64,000 nt of DNA from Dyadobacter sp. (GTDB lineage: Bacteria > Bacteroidota > Bacteroidia > Cytophagales > Spirosomataceae), in assembly GCF_017744695.1 (NCBI RefSeq), contig NZ_JAGIAS010000008.1, positions 265,082 to 329,081 of the forward strand. The letters run 5' to 3'. Positions 1 through 9,047 of the stretch are shown piece by piece (the first letter of the stretch is position 1; every line of letters starts with the position of its first letter). The notes below the pieces were generated by a model that worked only from the letters and a program-made list of their open reading frames with translations, had not been told where the DNA came from and ran no database searches. The translations under genes were made by a program, and so were the position numbers.

Positions 1-614
1 ATGTTGAGACCGTCTGGAACAGCAGCGCCCAGCGTTGGGAGGTCAGTTTTGAGGTGACCGGTTTCAGCGGCTTCTTTGTCAAAACATCCGAAGCCCCGCT
101 GCCAGTGAGCTGGATATCGCTTTCGGCCCGCCGGAATGACACTTCCCGGGTAGTACTGGATTGGCGCGTAAATGAAAGATCGGTATCACATTACGAGGTA
201 CAACGAAGCCTGAATGCACGGAACTTCGAGCCCGCAAGTACGCTGGCTGCCAAAGGTGACGGAATGATGGGATATACCTTTACAGATCCGACGCCGGTTT
301 TACAGCAAGTCTACTATCGCATTAAGCAAACCGATCTGGATGGAAGTTATAGTTACAGCCGCATGCTGAGCGTATCTGCAATGGAAGACACAGAGTTAAC
401 AGCTTTCCCGAACCCTACCGTCGAAAGCGTTACGGTTCAGTTGGACAAACGGTATATGGGAAGCCGGTTGAAGTTGGTGAACAAGTCTGGGATTGTTTTA
501 GAAAATATCACGGTAAAAGGGCAATCTGTCACCCTTGATTTGGGTAAATACGCGTCGGGCACCTACCTCCTGAGCACTGAGGATGGTAATGTGGTGAAAC
601 TCGTCAGGCAGTGA
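1..614 (+). CDS. T9SS type A sorting domain protein, C-terminal part (5' end outside window)
   Basis: The reading frame is open from base 3 through to a TGA at 612-614, so this is the last ~204 residues of a longer gene starting upstream. A GTG at base 54 is only an internal codon. The visible part has a WEVSFEVTGFSGFFV-type strand, then a fibronectin-like segment (LDWRVNERSVSHYEVQRS) common just before Por secretion tails in Bacteroidota. The last ~80 residues form the tail, with the FPNPT motif, a GTYLLS strand and a basic end (KLVRQ). Such proteins cross the outer membrane by the type IX system and are anchored or released at the surface. The N-terminal function cannot be seen. Confidence 0.85.
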   Translation, partial: VETVWNSSAQRWEVSFEVTGFSGFFVKTSEAPLPVSWISLSARRNDTSRVVLDWRVNERSVSHYEVQRSLNARNFEPASTLAAKGDGMMGYTFTDPTPVLQQVYYRIKQTDLDGSYSYSRMLSVSAMEDTELTAFPNPTVESVTVQLDKRYMGSRLKLVNKSGIVLENITVKGQSVTLDLGKYASGTYLLSTEDGNVVKLVRQ

Positions 615-723
615 GGTTGCGATCGTATGGCATGGATCATCATTTACGATCAAAAATTTAGCTGGCGATGAAGCAAGAAAGGGATATTTCTTCGCTGAAT
701 TGTTAATTACAAGCATTGCCACA

Positions 724-1674
724 CTATTCGACGCCGCGGAAAATTTCCGATTTGGTTTTTGTCAACGTGCCTAAAAGCGAGGTAATGGGAACGGGTATTC
801 CCAAACGTTCTGCCGCGTCGGCAATCGCCAGGTTCATGGAGTCGATCTCGGTCTCCCGTCCATTTAAAATATCCTGGTAAGTAGAGATCTTCTGACCATC
901 GGATAGCGCGCTAATGTTTAGTACATTTTCAAGCACCTCATCCTCAGTCAGCTGAATCCCTGATTCCCGGGCCACTGAAAGGCATTCGCGGATTACTTTT
1001 TTCCCAATTTCAAGAGCGGCTTCATTTCGCCTGAATACTCCGTTATCCGTTTCCAAGAGCGGGCAAATCGAATTGAACAGGCAGTTGCTGATTACTTTCT
1101 TCCAAATAACCGGCTGTATATCCGGCTCAGCGCGAAAGGAGAAAATGCTGGTCGTCAACTGTTCTACGATGTTTGTCAGCATCTTTTCAGAACCATTAAT
1201 AACCCCGATCGGAGAGGCTGCAACCAACCTGAACCGAACTTTATCCTCTGCCGCTGCCTGGCTGGTAGCGAGCAATACGCACCGGTACAAATTAGTGAAT
1301 CCCAGCTCCGTAAAACTGTCCTCAATGTTCAATCCGTTTTGCAGGAACACGATCGGCGACTGCCCGACTTTGGACCGCAACTTTTCGGCCAGCCGACGAT
1401 TCCCGAACGATTTGTTGGTCAGCAGGATGATGCCATTCAACCTTTCAAAGCAGCTTATCGAGCTGATCCGAATGTCGGCTTCCCATGTTCCATTGCCTGT
1501 TTCTACCTGAATACGCTTGTGAAAAGTTTCCGCCCCATCTACCGAACCACGAAGAATGGTTACGTTTTTACCATTCAGCGACAAGGCCACCGCCAGGGCC
1601 TTGCCAATTACTCCGTTACCTATTATATAGACGCTATCTAAGCGATCTATGCCGGGATCATTTTCAAGTTTCAT
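724..1674 (-). CDS. Ketopantoate reductase (PanE/ApbA) family protein
   Basis: 316 residues, the usual length for 2-dehydropantoate 2-reductase (NADPH-dependent reduction of ketopantoate to pantoate for CoA synthesis). The Rossmann motif GNGVIG is at residues 19-24, the family Asn-Gly at 113-114 (LQNGLN) and the Lys/Asn helix WKKVISNCLFN at ~191-201, followed by the C-terminal helical ApbA domain. It is the last gene of a minus-strand group, 10 bases after the EamA permease and behind a MocR-type regulator. The group is not a pantothenate operon, so this may be a paralogue with another 2-oxo-acid substrate. Family assignment is firm; the substrate is inferred. Confidence 0.85.
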   Translation of the reverse strand: MKLENDPGIDRLDSVYIIGNGVIGKALAVALSLNGKNVTILRGSVDGAETFHKRIQVETGNGTWEADIRISSISCFERLNGIILLTNKSFGNRRLAEKLRSKVGQSPIVFLQNGLNIEDSFTELGFTNLYRCVLLATSQAAAEDKVRFRLVAASPIGVINGSEKMLTNIVEQLTTSIFSFRAEPDIQPVIWKKVISNCLFNSICPLLETDNGVFRRNEAALEIGKKVIRECLSVARESGIQLTEDEVLENVLNISALSDGQKISTYQDILNGRETEIDSMNLAIADAAERLGIPVPITSLLGTLTKTKSEIFRGVE

Positions 1675-1684
1675 GTCGGACCGG

Positions 1685-2611
1685 CTAAACAGCTTTGGGT
1701 TGTTTTGAGCTCAATGCGCGGATCTGCTTTTCGAGCAAATTGAAGACAAGGCCGGCGATTATGAACAGACAAGCCAGCAGCTTCCAGGACGACAGTTCTT
1801 CTCCCAGGAAAAAAGCAGTGCTCACAAGCCCTACTACCGGGACCAGGAGCGTAAACGGGGTCACCACCGCAGTAGGGTAACTGTTCAGCATAAAGCCCCA
1901 AATACCATAACCGACAAAGGAAGAGACATAAACAATGTACAAAACCGCCAGAATCGTATCCGTCGAGACATTTTGCAGAGAAGCGACGATAAGATCAGGG
2001 CCTTCAAAAATATAGGACAACGCCAGCATCACCGGCGTAGCGACCAGGCTTCCCCAGGCAACAAGGGCCAGTGGCGATTGAGCAGCAATTTTCTTAGAAA
2101 AAATATTGCCGATTGCCCAGGAAAGCGCGGACAATAAAGTAAGCAGCAAACTTATGAACGTTGTGTTTCCATCCACATGACTGGCCACAATACCGATACC
2201 TGTAAACGAAATCAGCGCTCCGAAGACTTTCCAGATACCGGGCACATCCCGAAAGAATAAGGCCGCCAACCCCATCGAGAAAAACACCTGAACCTGGATG
2301 ACCAGGGACGACAAACCGGCCGGAAGGCCGAGATACATGCCTCCGAAGAGCAAGCCAAACTGAATGGCAAACGTAAAAATGCCGTACCCGGCAATTAGCT
2401 TGAACGGCGCCTTCGGCCTGGGAAGAAAGAAAACCCACGGAAGGGCAGTAAGCGCAAAGCGAGCCGCGCATAACAGGATCGGGGGCAGCACTTCCAGCCC
2501 GACATGAATAGCGATAAAGTTCAGGCCCCAGGCAGTTACGGTGACAAGAGCCAATAATAGGTGTTTTGGTTTCAATTGGAACTGCTTAAAGATTGATTCA
2601 CATATATGCAA
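1685..2611 (-). CDS. EamA-family (DMT) permease
   Basis: 308 residues with about ten hydrophobic segments arranged as two EamA repeats. The first repeat begins with the typical TAWGLNFIAIHVGL segment near residue 25; the second begins around residue 160 (LSALSWAIGNIFSKK). Inner-membrane drug/metabolite transporters of this kind often export amino acids or their derivatives. It lies between the MocR-type regulator and the ketopantoate-reductase-like gene on the same strand. MocR regulators commonly control neighbouring EamA genes, so regulation by that protein is likely. The substrate cannot be read from sequence. Confidence 0.88.
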   Translation of the reverse strand: MHICESIFKQFQLKPKHLLLALVTVTAWGLNFIAIHVGLEVLPPILLCAARFALTALPWVFFLPRPKAPFKLIAGYGIFTFAIQFGLLFGGMYLGLPAGLSSLVIQVQVFFSMGLAALFFRDVPGIWKVFGALISFTGIGIVASHVDGNTTFISLLLTLLSALSWAIGNIFSKKIAAQSPLALVAWGSLVATPVMLALSYIFEGPDLIVASLQNVSTDTILAVLYIVYVSSFVGYGIWGFMLNSYPTAVVTPFTLLVPVVGLVSTAFFLGEELSSWKLLACLFIIAGLVFNLLEKQIRALSSKQPKAV

Positions 2612-2672
2612 AATAGCAAAGCAGTTTTCTATGATAATAGATATAGTTTTTGATTTTTTAAGGGATACAGAT

Positions 2673-4088
2673 TCAAAAAGCTTGTTTCACAAGATTACCA
2701 AGCCGCTTGATATCCTGCTCTAAGGAACCGTCCCAGGGCAATGCGAAATTCAGGCGCATACAGTTATTGAAGTTGCTGTTTTGAGAAAACATACCGCCTG
2801 GCGCAAAGCTGAGCTTATGCTTTAAAGCAGTCTCATATAGCTCGGTTGTGTCCACCCCTTTATCCAGTTCCAGCCACAGGAAGAAGCCTCCTTGCGGCTG
2901 GGATATTTTGGTATTTTCCGGGAAATAGTCTTCAATGGCCCGCTGGAACCTCAGGCAGTTCGTATGTAAGGTATGCCGCAATGTCCGCAAATGGTGATCG
3001 TAACCGCCAAATTCCATAAAGTCGGCGATCACCTCCTGAAACAGCGAGGGAAGCGTAACGGTTTGCACCAGCTTCTGCCGGATAATTTTGTCCTTGAACC
3101 GCCCGGGTGCAACCCATCCGACCCGATAACCCGGTGCCAGCGTTTTGGACACGCCACCACACCACATCACAAGTCCGGCCTCGTCGAACACCTTACAGGG
3201 CTTCGGGCGGGTACCGCTGAAAAACAGATTCCCGAACAGGTCGTCTTCGATCAGCGGAATATTATGATCAGTCAGAAGCCCGACCAATGCTTGCTTGTTC
3301 TCGTCGGGCATGAGGCTGCCCAGGGGATTGCTGAAATTAGCCGTAAAACAGCAGACATTAATTTTGTGTATAACCTTTTTCAATGCATCGATCTCAACGC
3401 CCGTCAGCGGATGCGTGGGCAGCTCGATCACATTCAGCCCCATTGATTTCGCCAGTTGAAGTATTCCAAAATAGACGGGGCTTTCGGTGGCGATCGTGTC
3501 TCCCGGCCGGGTCGTTGCCAGCAGGCATTGGTAGATTGCGTTGGTGGTTCCGGTCGTGGTTACCACGTCGTCTTCAGTGAGCTTTCCATCAAGCACCAGC
3601 GACCATTTGGCAATGTTCCGTTTCAGGTTGACGCTCCCCTGGGTGGCCTCGAATTCGGTTCCATTCCCTTCGAGTTGCCGCATGGCCTTAATCACGCCCT
3701 TATTCAGCTTGGCAAGCGGGAGCAGCTTGCTGTCCGGGATGCCCAGGGAAAACTGCCTGATACTTTTGTCGCGGAGTATGTCGAAAACGCTGCTGATCAG
3801 GTCGTCGGTGTTTTTCCCTTTTTCCGGGGACTTAAGTGTACTGACAGACGGGAGGGCCAGCTTTCTCTGTGAGGTCTTGCTTACAAAATATCCGGACTTG
3901 GGCCGCGATTCAATCAGTGACTTGCTTTCAAGCTCAGCAAACGCCTGGACTGCGGTGTTCAGGCTTACGCCGTAGATTTTCTGAATGGTCCTAATGGAAG
4001 GCAGCTTATCCCCTATCCGCAGCGTTTCAGACAGAATCTGCTCTTCCAGGATCTTCGCAATTTTAAGATAAAGTATCTCTTTGGCCAT
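2673..4088 (-). CDS. MocR-type transcriptional regulator (GntR HTH fused to a class I aminotransferase domain)
   Basis: 471 residues. The N-terminal winged helix (residues ~5-70, with SIRTIQKIYGVSLNTAVQAF) is GntR-like. Residues ~110-470 form a fold-type I PLP domain. The Schiff-base lysine is K315 in GGVSKTLAPGYRVGW, with NFSNPLG near 251 and IEDDLFG near 282 as the Asn/Asp cofactor contacts. MocR proteins such as PdxR and GabR use the PLP domain as an effector sensor, not an enzyme. It begins the minus-strand group that continues with EamA and ketopantoate-reductase-like genes, which are its likely targets. A genuine aminotransferase role is less likely because of the fused HTH. Confidence 0.9.
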   Translation of the reverse strand: MAKEILYLKIAKILEEQILSETLRIGDKLPSIRTIQKIYGVSLNTAVQAFAELESKSLIESRPKSGYFVSKTSQRKLALPSVSTLKSPEKGKNTDDLISSVFDILRDKSIRQFSLGIPDSKLLPLAKLNKGVIKAMRQLEGNGTEFEATQGSVNLKRNIAKWSLVLDGKLTEDDVVTTTGTTNAIYQCLLATTRPGDTIATESPVYFGILQLAKSMGLNVIELPTHPLTGVEIDALKKVIHKINVCCFTANFSNPLGSLMPDENKQALVGLLTDHNIPLIEDDLFGNLFFSGTRPKPCKVFDEAGLVMWCGGVSKTLAPGYRVGWVAPGRFKDKIIRQKLVQTVTLPSLFQEVIADFMEFGGYDHHLRTLRHTLHTNCLRFQRAIEDYFPENTKISQPQGGFFLWLELDKGVDTTELYETALKHKLSFAPGGMFSQNSNFNNCMRLNFALPWDGSLEQDIKRLGNLVKQAF

Positions 4089-4211
4089 AAAACGTCCGTG
4101 ACTGCACCTGGCAAATTTACAGAAACACAGCCTGTATCTGTTTTACTTCAAAATCAACTTTAAATCTCCGGATCTGTTTCAACACCAGCACCGTCTCGGT
4201 ACTGCGGTATA

Positions 4212-4784
4212 CTATTGGCTGACCAGTTGGCTTTTTTGCAATTTCTCAATCATTCGCCGCAGTCTCGGACGGATGTATCGTTGCAATAGCACGGGGTAAA
4301 TATTCAGGAAAGTGTTGAACAGGATCAGCCATAACGCACCGCGGAGTGAGTAAGTGAGTACGACGTAGCCTGTCACGATTAAGACAATGACTCCCGCCAC
4401 TAAATGCCCGGCTTCTGCCACGCGGCTCGCCCGTTCGTAGGCCTGAAAGTCATGAAGGCTTTTTCTAATGGGTGTCGCCTTTTGCCTCAACTTCTCCCAT
4501 CCGCTTTTGACCAGAATAGCCCGGTACCATTCTATACCCAACATCCGGTACAATTTCCCTTCCGTTTCAAAAGGCAAAGCGTTAAAATATGAAGAATCGA
4601 GCGCGGGTTTGAGTTGCGTTTCAAGTATCGAAACCCAGAACATCAGCGCAAAGTTGAATGCCAAACTGAATGCCGCCGATGTGACTTTCATGAAACGAAG
4701 CATCAGGCCCATAGTCACCAGCATTAAGCAAACTACAAGCAGAATTTTAACCCATTTAATAAGCATAGAAGAGCGATCTGTCAT
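4212..4784 (-). CDS. Membrane protein resembling CrtO-type glycosyl-diaponeurosporenoate acyltransferase
   Basis: 190 residues with two N-terminal hydrophobic segments (~9-50) and two more near 125-165. The block FETEGKLYRMLGIEWYRAIL (~73-92) and the C-terminal LNIYPVLLQRYIRPRLRR (~160-177) resemble motifs of the CrtO-like family, whose staphylococcal member acylates the glycosyl carotenoid that becomes staphyloxanthin. The usual N of the QRYNRPR motif is I here. No carotenoid genes lie nearby, so the substrate may be something else. The family link comes from remembered motifs and is tentative; membrane location is clear. Confidence 0.5.
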   Translation of the reverse strand: MTDRSSMLIKWVKILLVVCLMLVTMGLMLRFMKVTSAAFSLAFNFALMFWVSILETQLKPALDSSYFNALPFETEGKLYRMLGIEWYRAILVKSGWEKLRQKATPIRKSLHDFQAYERASRVAEAGHLVAGVIVLIVTGYVVLTYSLRGALWLILFNTFLNIYPVLLQRYIRPRLRRMIEKLQKSQLVSQ

Positions 4785-4897
4785 TTATCGCTCTAAGCTA
4801 TCAAAAATTTTGCGGCACATCGAAGTATTTTTTGCGGCCCGATTCACCTAAGGGTATCGTTATCCTGCGCCTGTTGGAAGTTTGAAATGAAGAACTT

Positions 4898-5461
4898 TCA
4901 CTGGTCGACCTGCTGTTTCAGTGGTTCATAATAAAGGATTACCGCGCCGGAGTTGAAAGTTTTCGTTTTGATCAGTTTCAAAGGCACCCTGTCGTGCATG
5001 TTTTCAAACAATGTCAAACCCTCCCCGGCAATGACGGGATGAACCATCAGCTGCAATTCATCTAACAGGCCCAGCTTCAAGAGCTCAATAATCAGACTTC
5101 GGCTACCCACCAGAATATGCTTATCCGGTTGTTGCGCAAGCGCAAGGGTCTCTTCTGAGAGGCTCTTTTTTGCCAACGTCGCGCTTTTCCAATCGACATC
5201 GTGCAGCGTACGCGAAAAGACAATCTTGGGAACTGCATCCATTGCTGCCGCGAACTCGTCCAGGGCCTTATTCCCCGTCGGATTTTCCAGGATACTCTTC
5301 CAAAACTCCATCAGCTGGTAAGTTATTCTCCCATACAGAATCGCGTCGGTCTTGCGCAGCAAGTCTTCGTAGTGCTGATGAACCTCTTCATCCGGGTCCA
5401 CCTTCGTATGGTCGCAGACCCCGTCAAGTGTCATATTGATCCCTCCAATTATTTTTCCCAT
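4898..5461 (-). CDS. Dihydrofolate reductase family protein (RibD C-terminal-like)
   Basis: 187 residues. The opening strand GKIIGGINMTLDGVCDH, the middle YGRITYQLMEFW and the IPVGSR-type segment ILVGSRSLIIELLKLGLLDE followed by HPVIAGEGLTLF match the RibD-C/YyaP-like branch of the dihydrofolate-reductase fold. These are small cytoplasmic NADPH-dependent reductases, mostly of unknown substrate. It stands alone on the minus strand with a long AT-rich gap upstream. It is not a housekeeping FolA by sequence. Family confident, reaction unknown. Confidence 0.85.
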   Translation of the reverse strand: MGKIIGGINMTLDGVCDHTKVDPDEEVHQHYEDLLRKTDAILYGRITYQLMEFWKSILENPTGNKALDEFAAAMDAVPKIVFSRTLHDVDWKSATLAKKSLSEETLALAQQPDKHILVGSRSLIIELLKLGLLDELQLMVHPVIAGEGLTLFENMHDRVPLKLIKTKTFNSGAVILYYEPLKQQVDQ

Positions 5462-5904
5462 ATTATCCGATGTCTGGTGAGCATTCCTTGAACCAATGCC
5501 AAATTAGACAGATACAGCAGAACATCGCGTAGCTATTCAGGACAAATAAGGGGGGAATTACAGACACGATACTTCACAATGTGCCTTCAGGGAACTACCT
5601 GAATCAAAAAAATGAAATTTTTTAGAACAAACGCCTAGCAAATGCATCAGGTACCCAATAAAATTACTATTTTTAAAAAAACTTCAAAACGAACTACCTG
5701 TTCAACACACTTATCACATAATTTAATTACTTTTTAATAAAAATTACGAGTATTGCCTATGCCTTAACCCTCTACGTATCAGTCCCACCGTCAAAAGAAG
5801 CCTCAAAGTCAGCACTTTAATGAGCTTCAACACCTGGTCGCCTCGCGGAGGCGATACAGAGTTTCTATGCCAAATTTTTCCTAAAAATTTAACCATTCAG
5901 AGTT
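5462..5904. other. Intergenic region upstream of the SusC gene
   Basis: 443 bases without a supportable gene, between a minus-strand reductase gene and the plus-strand SusC gene. Bases ~5610-5760 are very AT-rich. A TACTTTTT at 5728-5735 is one base off the Bacteroidota -7 consensus TAnnTTTG, but I find no matching TTG element 19-21 bases upstream, so the SusC promoter is not fixed. The ATG at 5820 opens only a short unconvincing frame overlapping SusC. Confidence 0.4.
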
Positions 5905-8900
5905 ATGAAAAGAAAACAGGAAGTAAAGTGTCCGCAATGGATGAAACTTTCTATTTACCAGATTGCCGCGCTTACGGCTTCCGTAGGCACGTCCTTTGCC
6001 GTCCCGATGACATCGGGAGGCATACCGAACCACAGGATTGCGTCCGTAGCCGCTGTAAGGGGCGTTACAGGTAAAGTGACCGATAACAAAGGCGAAGCCG
6101 TGCCAGGCACAACGGTCGTGATCAAAGGCAGCGAAGTCGGTACAATCACGGATGCCGAAGGTAAATTCTCCATCGAGGTCCCCAATGATCAAACCATATT
6201 GATATTTTCTTCCATCGGCTTCACCCGTAAAGAAGTAGTTGTTGGGTCGCAAAGTGTGCTGGACGTAGTCCTGGAAACATCAGCAGCTACCCTTGACGAA
6301 GTGGTTGTAACGGCGTTGGGTGTTCAGCGTGACAAGAAAGCGCTGACTTACGCGACGCAGCAAATCGGCGGACAAGAATTGAGGGCTGCCGCCAATACCA
6401 ACTTTGTGGATGCACTTAATGGTAAAGCAGCGGGTATCGATATTAAAGTAAGCAGCTCGGGTGCGGGTGGTTCTACCAGAGCCGTACTCCGGGGAAACAA
6501 ATCCTTGCAAGGATCCAGCGAAGCACTTTATGTAATTGACGGTATTCCGATGGTGAATAACAAGGGCGGCCAACCAGGTTCTTATGGCGGAACAGATGGT
6601 GGTGACGGTCTTTCGTCTATCAACCCGGCCGATATCGAAAGCATCAGCATCCTGAGAGGCGCCAACGCTTCTATTCTTTATGGTAGCCAGGGTGCCAACG
6701 GGGTAATTTTGATTACCACTAAAAAAGGAAAAGAAGGTAAACTTTCGGTGGACTTCAATTCCAGCGCGGTTTTGGAAAAAGTATCCGGCCTTCCCAAGTT
6801 TCAGTACCGCTACGGAACCGTGGGCGGGGATTACAGCTGGACACCGGTTGGAACGACAGAGGTGAAATCGGACAATTATCAGAAAGATTACATTAACGAC
6901 TTCTTCCGCACGGGTACTACCTTCACCAACTCGGTGGCCGTTACTGGCGGGAATGCGAAAACAAGCGTCTATTTCTCGTACGCCAATGTTTCTTCCAATG
7001 GTATCATGCCGACAAATACCTATCGGAAAAACAACTTCTCGTTCAGACAAAGCACCAAAATGCTGAAAGACAAGATCACCCTTAGCTCCGGTATAATCCT
7101 GTCTTCCGAAGTATCCAAGAACCGCCCGGGGGCAGGTTATTACAACAACCCTTTGACGGGCCTGTATCTGTTTGCAAGAGACCGCGATTTCCAAAGCTAC
7201 AAAGACAACTACGCGGTGTTCAACAAGGAGCGGAATATGGATAAAATGAACTGGTATTCCACCGAAGAGAAACAGAACAACCCTTACTGGGAACTTTACA
7301 AGGACCCGAAATTACAGTCGTACAAAAGGATCATTGCCAATGTGAAAGCTTCTTACGACATCGTAGAGAACCTGAGATTCGAGGTGAGAGCTAACATTGA
7401 CTATAATAATGTTTTGGACGACAAACGTTACGCAGCCGGCGGTAACTCTGTGAGTGTGAGCCCGAACGGCACCTGGAACTACGCACGGTACACAGATCAG
7501 TCCATTTACACGGACGGTATCCTGACCTATAATAAGAGTCTGGGTGATTTCAGTCTGAATGCATTGGCGGGTCTTAGCTACCAGAAGAACAAATACTACG
7601 ATGGTATGACCGTTAACAACGGAACGGTGTCGTTGCAGTATCCCAACGTGTTCACCTTCTCGAACATGCCTTACAACGTAGTTTTCAACAACCACCCTGG
7701 TTATAGCAATACCATCAAACAGGGAGCATTCGCTAACTTATCGCTCGGGTTCAAGGAATTCCTCTTTTTGGATCTGGCGGGACGTAACGACTGGGCTTCA
7801 ACACTGGCACTTACCGGTAACCAATCCTACTTCTACCCATCTATCGGTGGATCTGCGATCATCAGCCAGATGCTTGACTTGCCCCAGGCTATTTCACTGT
7901 TGAAAGTACGGGCTTCGTTCTCGCAAACTGCTAACGAAGTACCTTATAACAGAGTACTTCCTTTGAGCAGCATTGGCGGTGCGGGTGGCCCGAGCGGTAT
8001 CGGTGGTATCAACAGACCTACACAGGTACCATTTACCAACCTGAAACCGGAAAAAATCGTAGCTAATGAATATGGTATTGAAACCAAGTTCTTCCACAAC
8101 AAACTGGGACTTGACTTTACCTATTACAATGGCGTGAGCACGAACCAGTTCCTTGCATTGGCAGCACCTTCGGGCTCAGGATATACAACCTATTATGTCA
8201 ACGCGGGAAGGATTGAAAACAATGGATTTGAGCTAACGCTGAATGCAGAGCCTGTGCGCACGGATCATTTCAGCTGGAACACGACAGTCAACGCTTCACA
8301 AAACAAGAACAAGATTGTTGAACTGATCGCTTCCAACCCTAACTACCAAGTGGGCGGCGACAACGAGGGTTTTGCGTCGATTATCAAAGCGGGCGGTTCT
8401 TTCAATGACGTTTATGTGTATCATTTCGCACGCAATGATGCCGGACAGATTATCCTCGATAAAAACGGCGTTCCTACAAAAGCAGCCAAACAAGAAAAGG
8501 TTGGTAATGTAAACCCTAAGCTTCTTTTGGGATGGACTAACAACTTCAACTATCGCAACTTCTTCGCGAATGTGCTCGTTAACGGTAAGTTCGGCGGCGT
8601 TGCATTCTCCAAAACAGAGGCATTCCTGGATTCTTACGGCGTGAGTGAAAGATCGGCGGAAGCGAGAGATGCAGGGTCAGTACCTATCAACGCGGTTACA
8701 CCGGAAGGAACAGCCGTTAACTCCATTGCCCCGTACACCTACTATTCTGCCATCGGTGACAGGAACAAGATCATGGAACCTTATGTGTATTCCAGAACAA
8801 ATATCCGGTTAGGGCAACTTGTTTTAGGCTACAACTTTAAAAGCAAGGGTACCGTGTTCAAAGATGCCTCTATCTCTTTCGTAGGCCGGAACTTGTTCTT

Positions 8901-9027
8901 CTTCTACAAAAAAGCGCCTTTCGATCCTGAGCAGGCTATGAGCACCAACAACGATCTGCAATCGACAGACGTGTTCGGTTTGCCATCCACAAGATCCTAC
9001 GGATTGAACCTGAAGTTTTCTTTCTAA
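5905..9027 (+). CDS. SusC/RagA-family TonB-dependent outer-membrane transporter
   Basis: 1040 residues. A hydrophobic signal segment (~14-33) is followed by a carboxypeptidase-D-like domain (~52-130, VTGKVTDNKGEAVPGTTVV...). Then come the SusC hinge LDEVVVTALGVQRDKKALTY, a plug domain (~150-270, with GANASILYGSQGANGVILITTKKG) and a long beta-barrel ending in aromatic Phe (LNLKFSF). SusC forms the outer-membrane channel closed by a SusD lipoprotein and powered by TonB. The matching SusD gene follows 20 bases later. No glycoside hydrolase or regulator is adjacent, so the ligand (glycan, peptide or other) is unknown. Confidence 0.95.
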   Translation: MKRKQEVKCPQWMKLSIYQIAALTASVGTSFAVPMTSGGIPNHRIASVAAVRGVTGKVTDNKGEAVPGTTVVIKGSEVGTITDAEGKFSIEVPNDQTILIFSSIGFTRKEVVVGSQSVLDVVLETSAATLDEVVVTALGVQRDKKALTYATQQIGGQELRAAANTNFVDALNGKAAGIDIKVSSSGAGGSTRAVLRGNKSLQGSSEALYVIDGIPMVNNKGGQPGSYGGTDGGDGLSSINPADIESISILRGANASILYGSQGANGVILITTKKGKEGKLSVDFNSSAVLEKVSGLPKFQYRYGTVGGDYSWTPVGTTEVKSDNYQKDYINDFFRTGTTFTNSVAVTGGNAKTSVYFSYANVSSNGIMPTNTYRKNNFSFRQSTKMLKDKITLSSGIILSSEVSKNRPGAGYYNNPLTGLYLFARDRDFQSYKDNYAVFNKERNMDKMNWYSTEEKQNNPYWELYKDPKLQSYKRIIANVKASYDIVENLRFEVRANIDYNNVLDDKRYAAGGNSVSVSPNGTWNYARYTDQSIYTDGILTYNKSLGDFSLNALAGLSYQKNKYYDGMTVNNGTVSLQYPNVFTFSNMPYNVVFNNHPGYSNTIKQGAFANLSLGFKEFLFLDLAGRNDWASTLALTGNQSYFYPSIGGSAIISQMLDLPQAISLLKVRASFSQTANEVPYNRVLPLSSIGGAGGPSGIGGINRPTQVPFTNLKPEKIVANEYGIETKFFHNKLGLDFTYYNGVSTNQFLALAAPSGSGYTTYYVNAGRIENNGFELTLNAEPVRTDHFSWNTTVNASQNKNKIVELIASNPNYQVGGDNEGFASIIKAGGSFNDVYVYHFARNDAGQIILDKNGVPTKAAKQEKVGNVNPKLLLGWTNNFNYRNFFANVLVNGKFGGVAFSKTEAFLDSYGVSERSAEARDAGSVPINAVTPEGTAVNSIAPYTYYSAIGDRNKIMEPYVYSRTNIRLGQLVLGYNFKSKGTVFKDASISFVGRNLFFFYKKAPFDPEQAMSTNNDLQSTDVFGLPSTRSYGLNLKFSF

Positions 9028-9047
9028 AAAACTCTAAAGTCATTGAC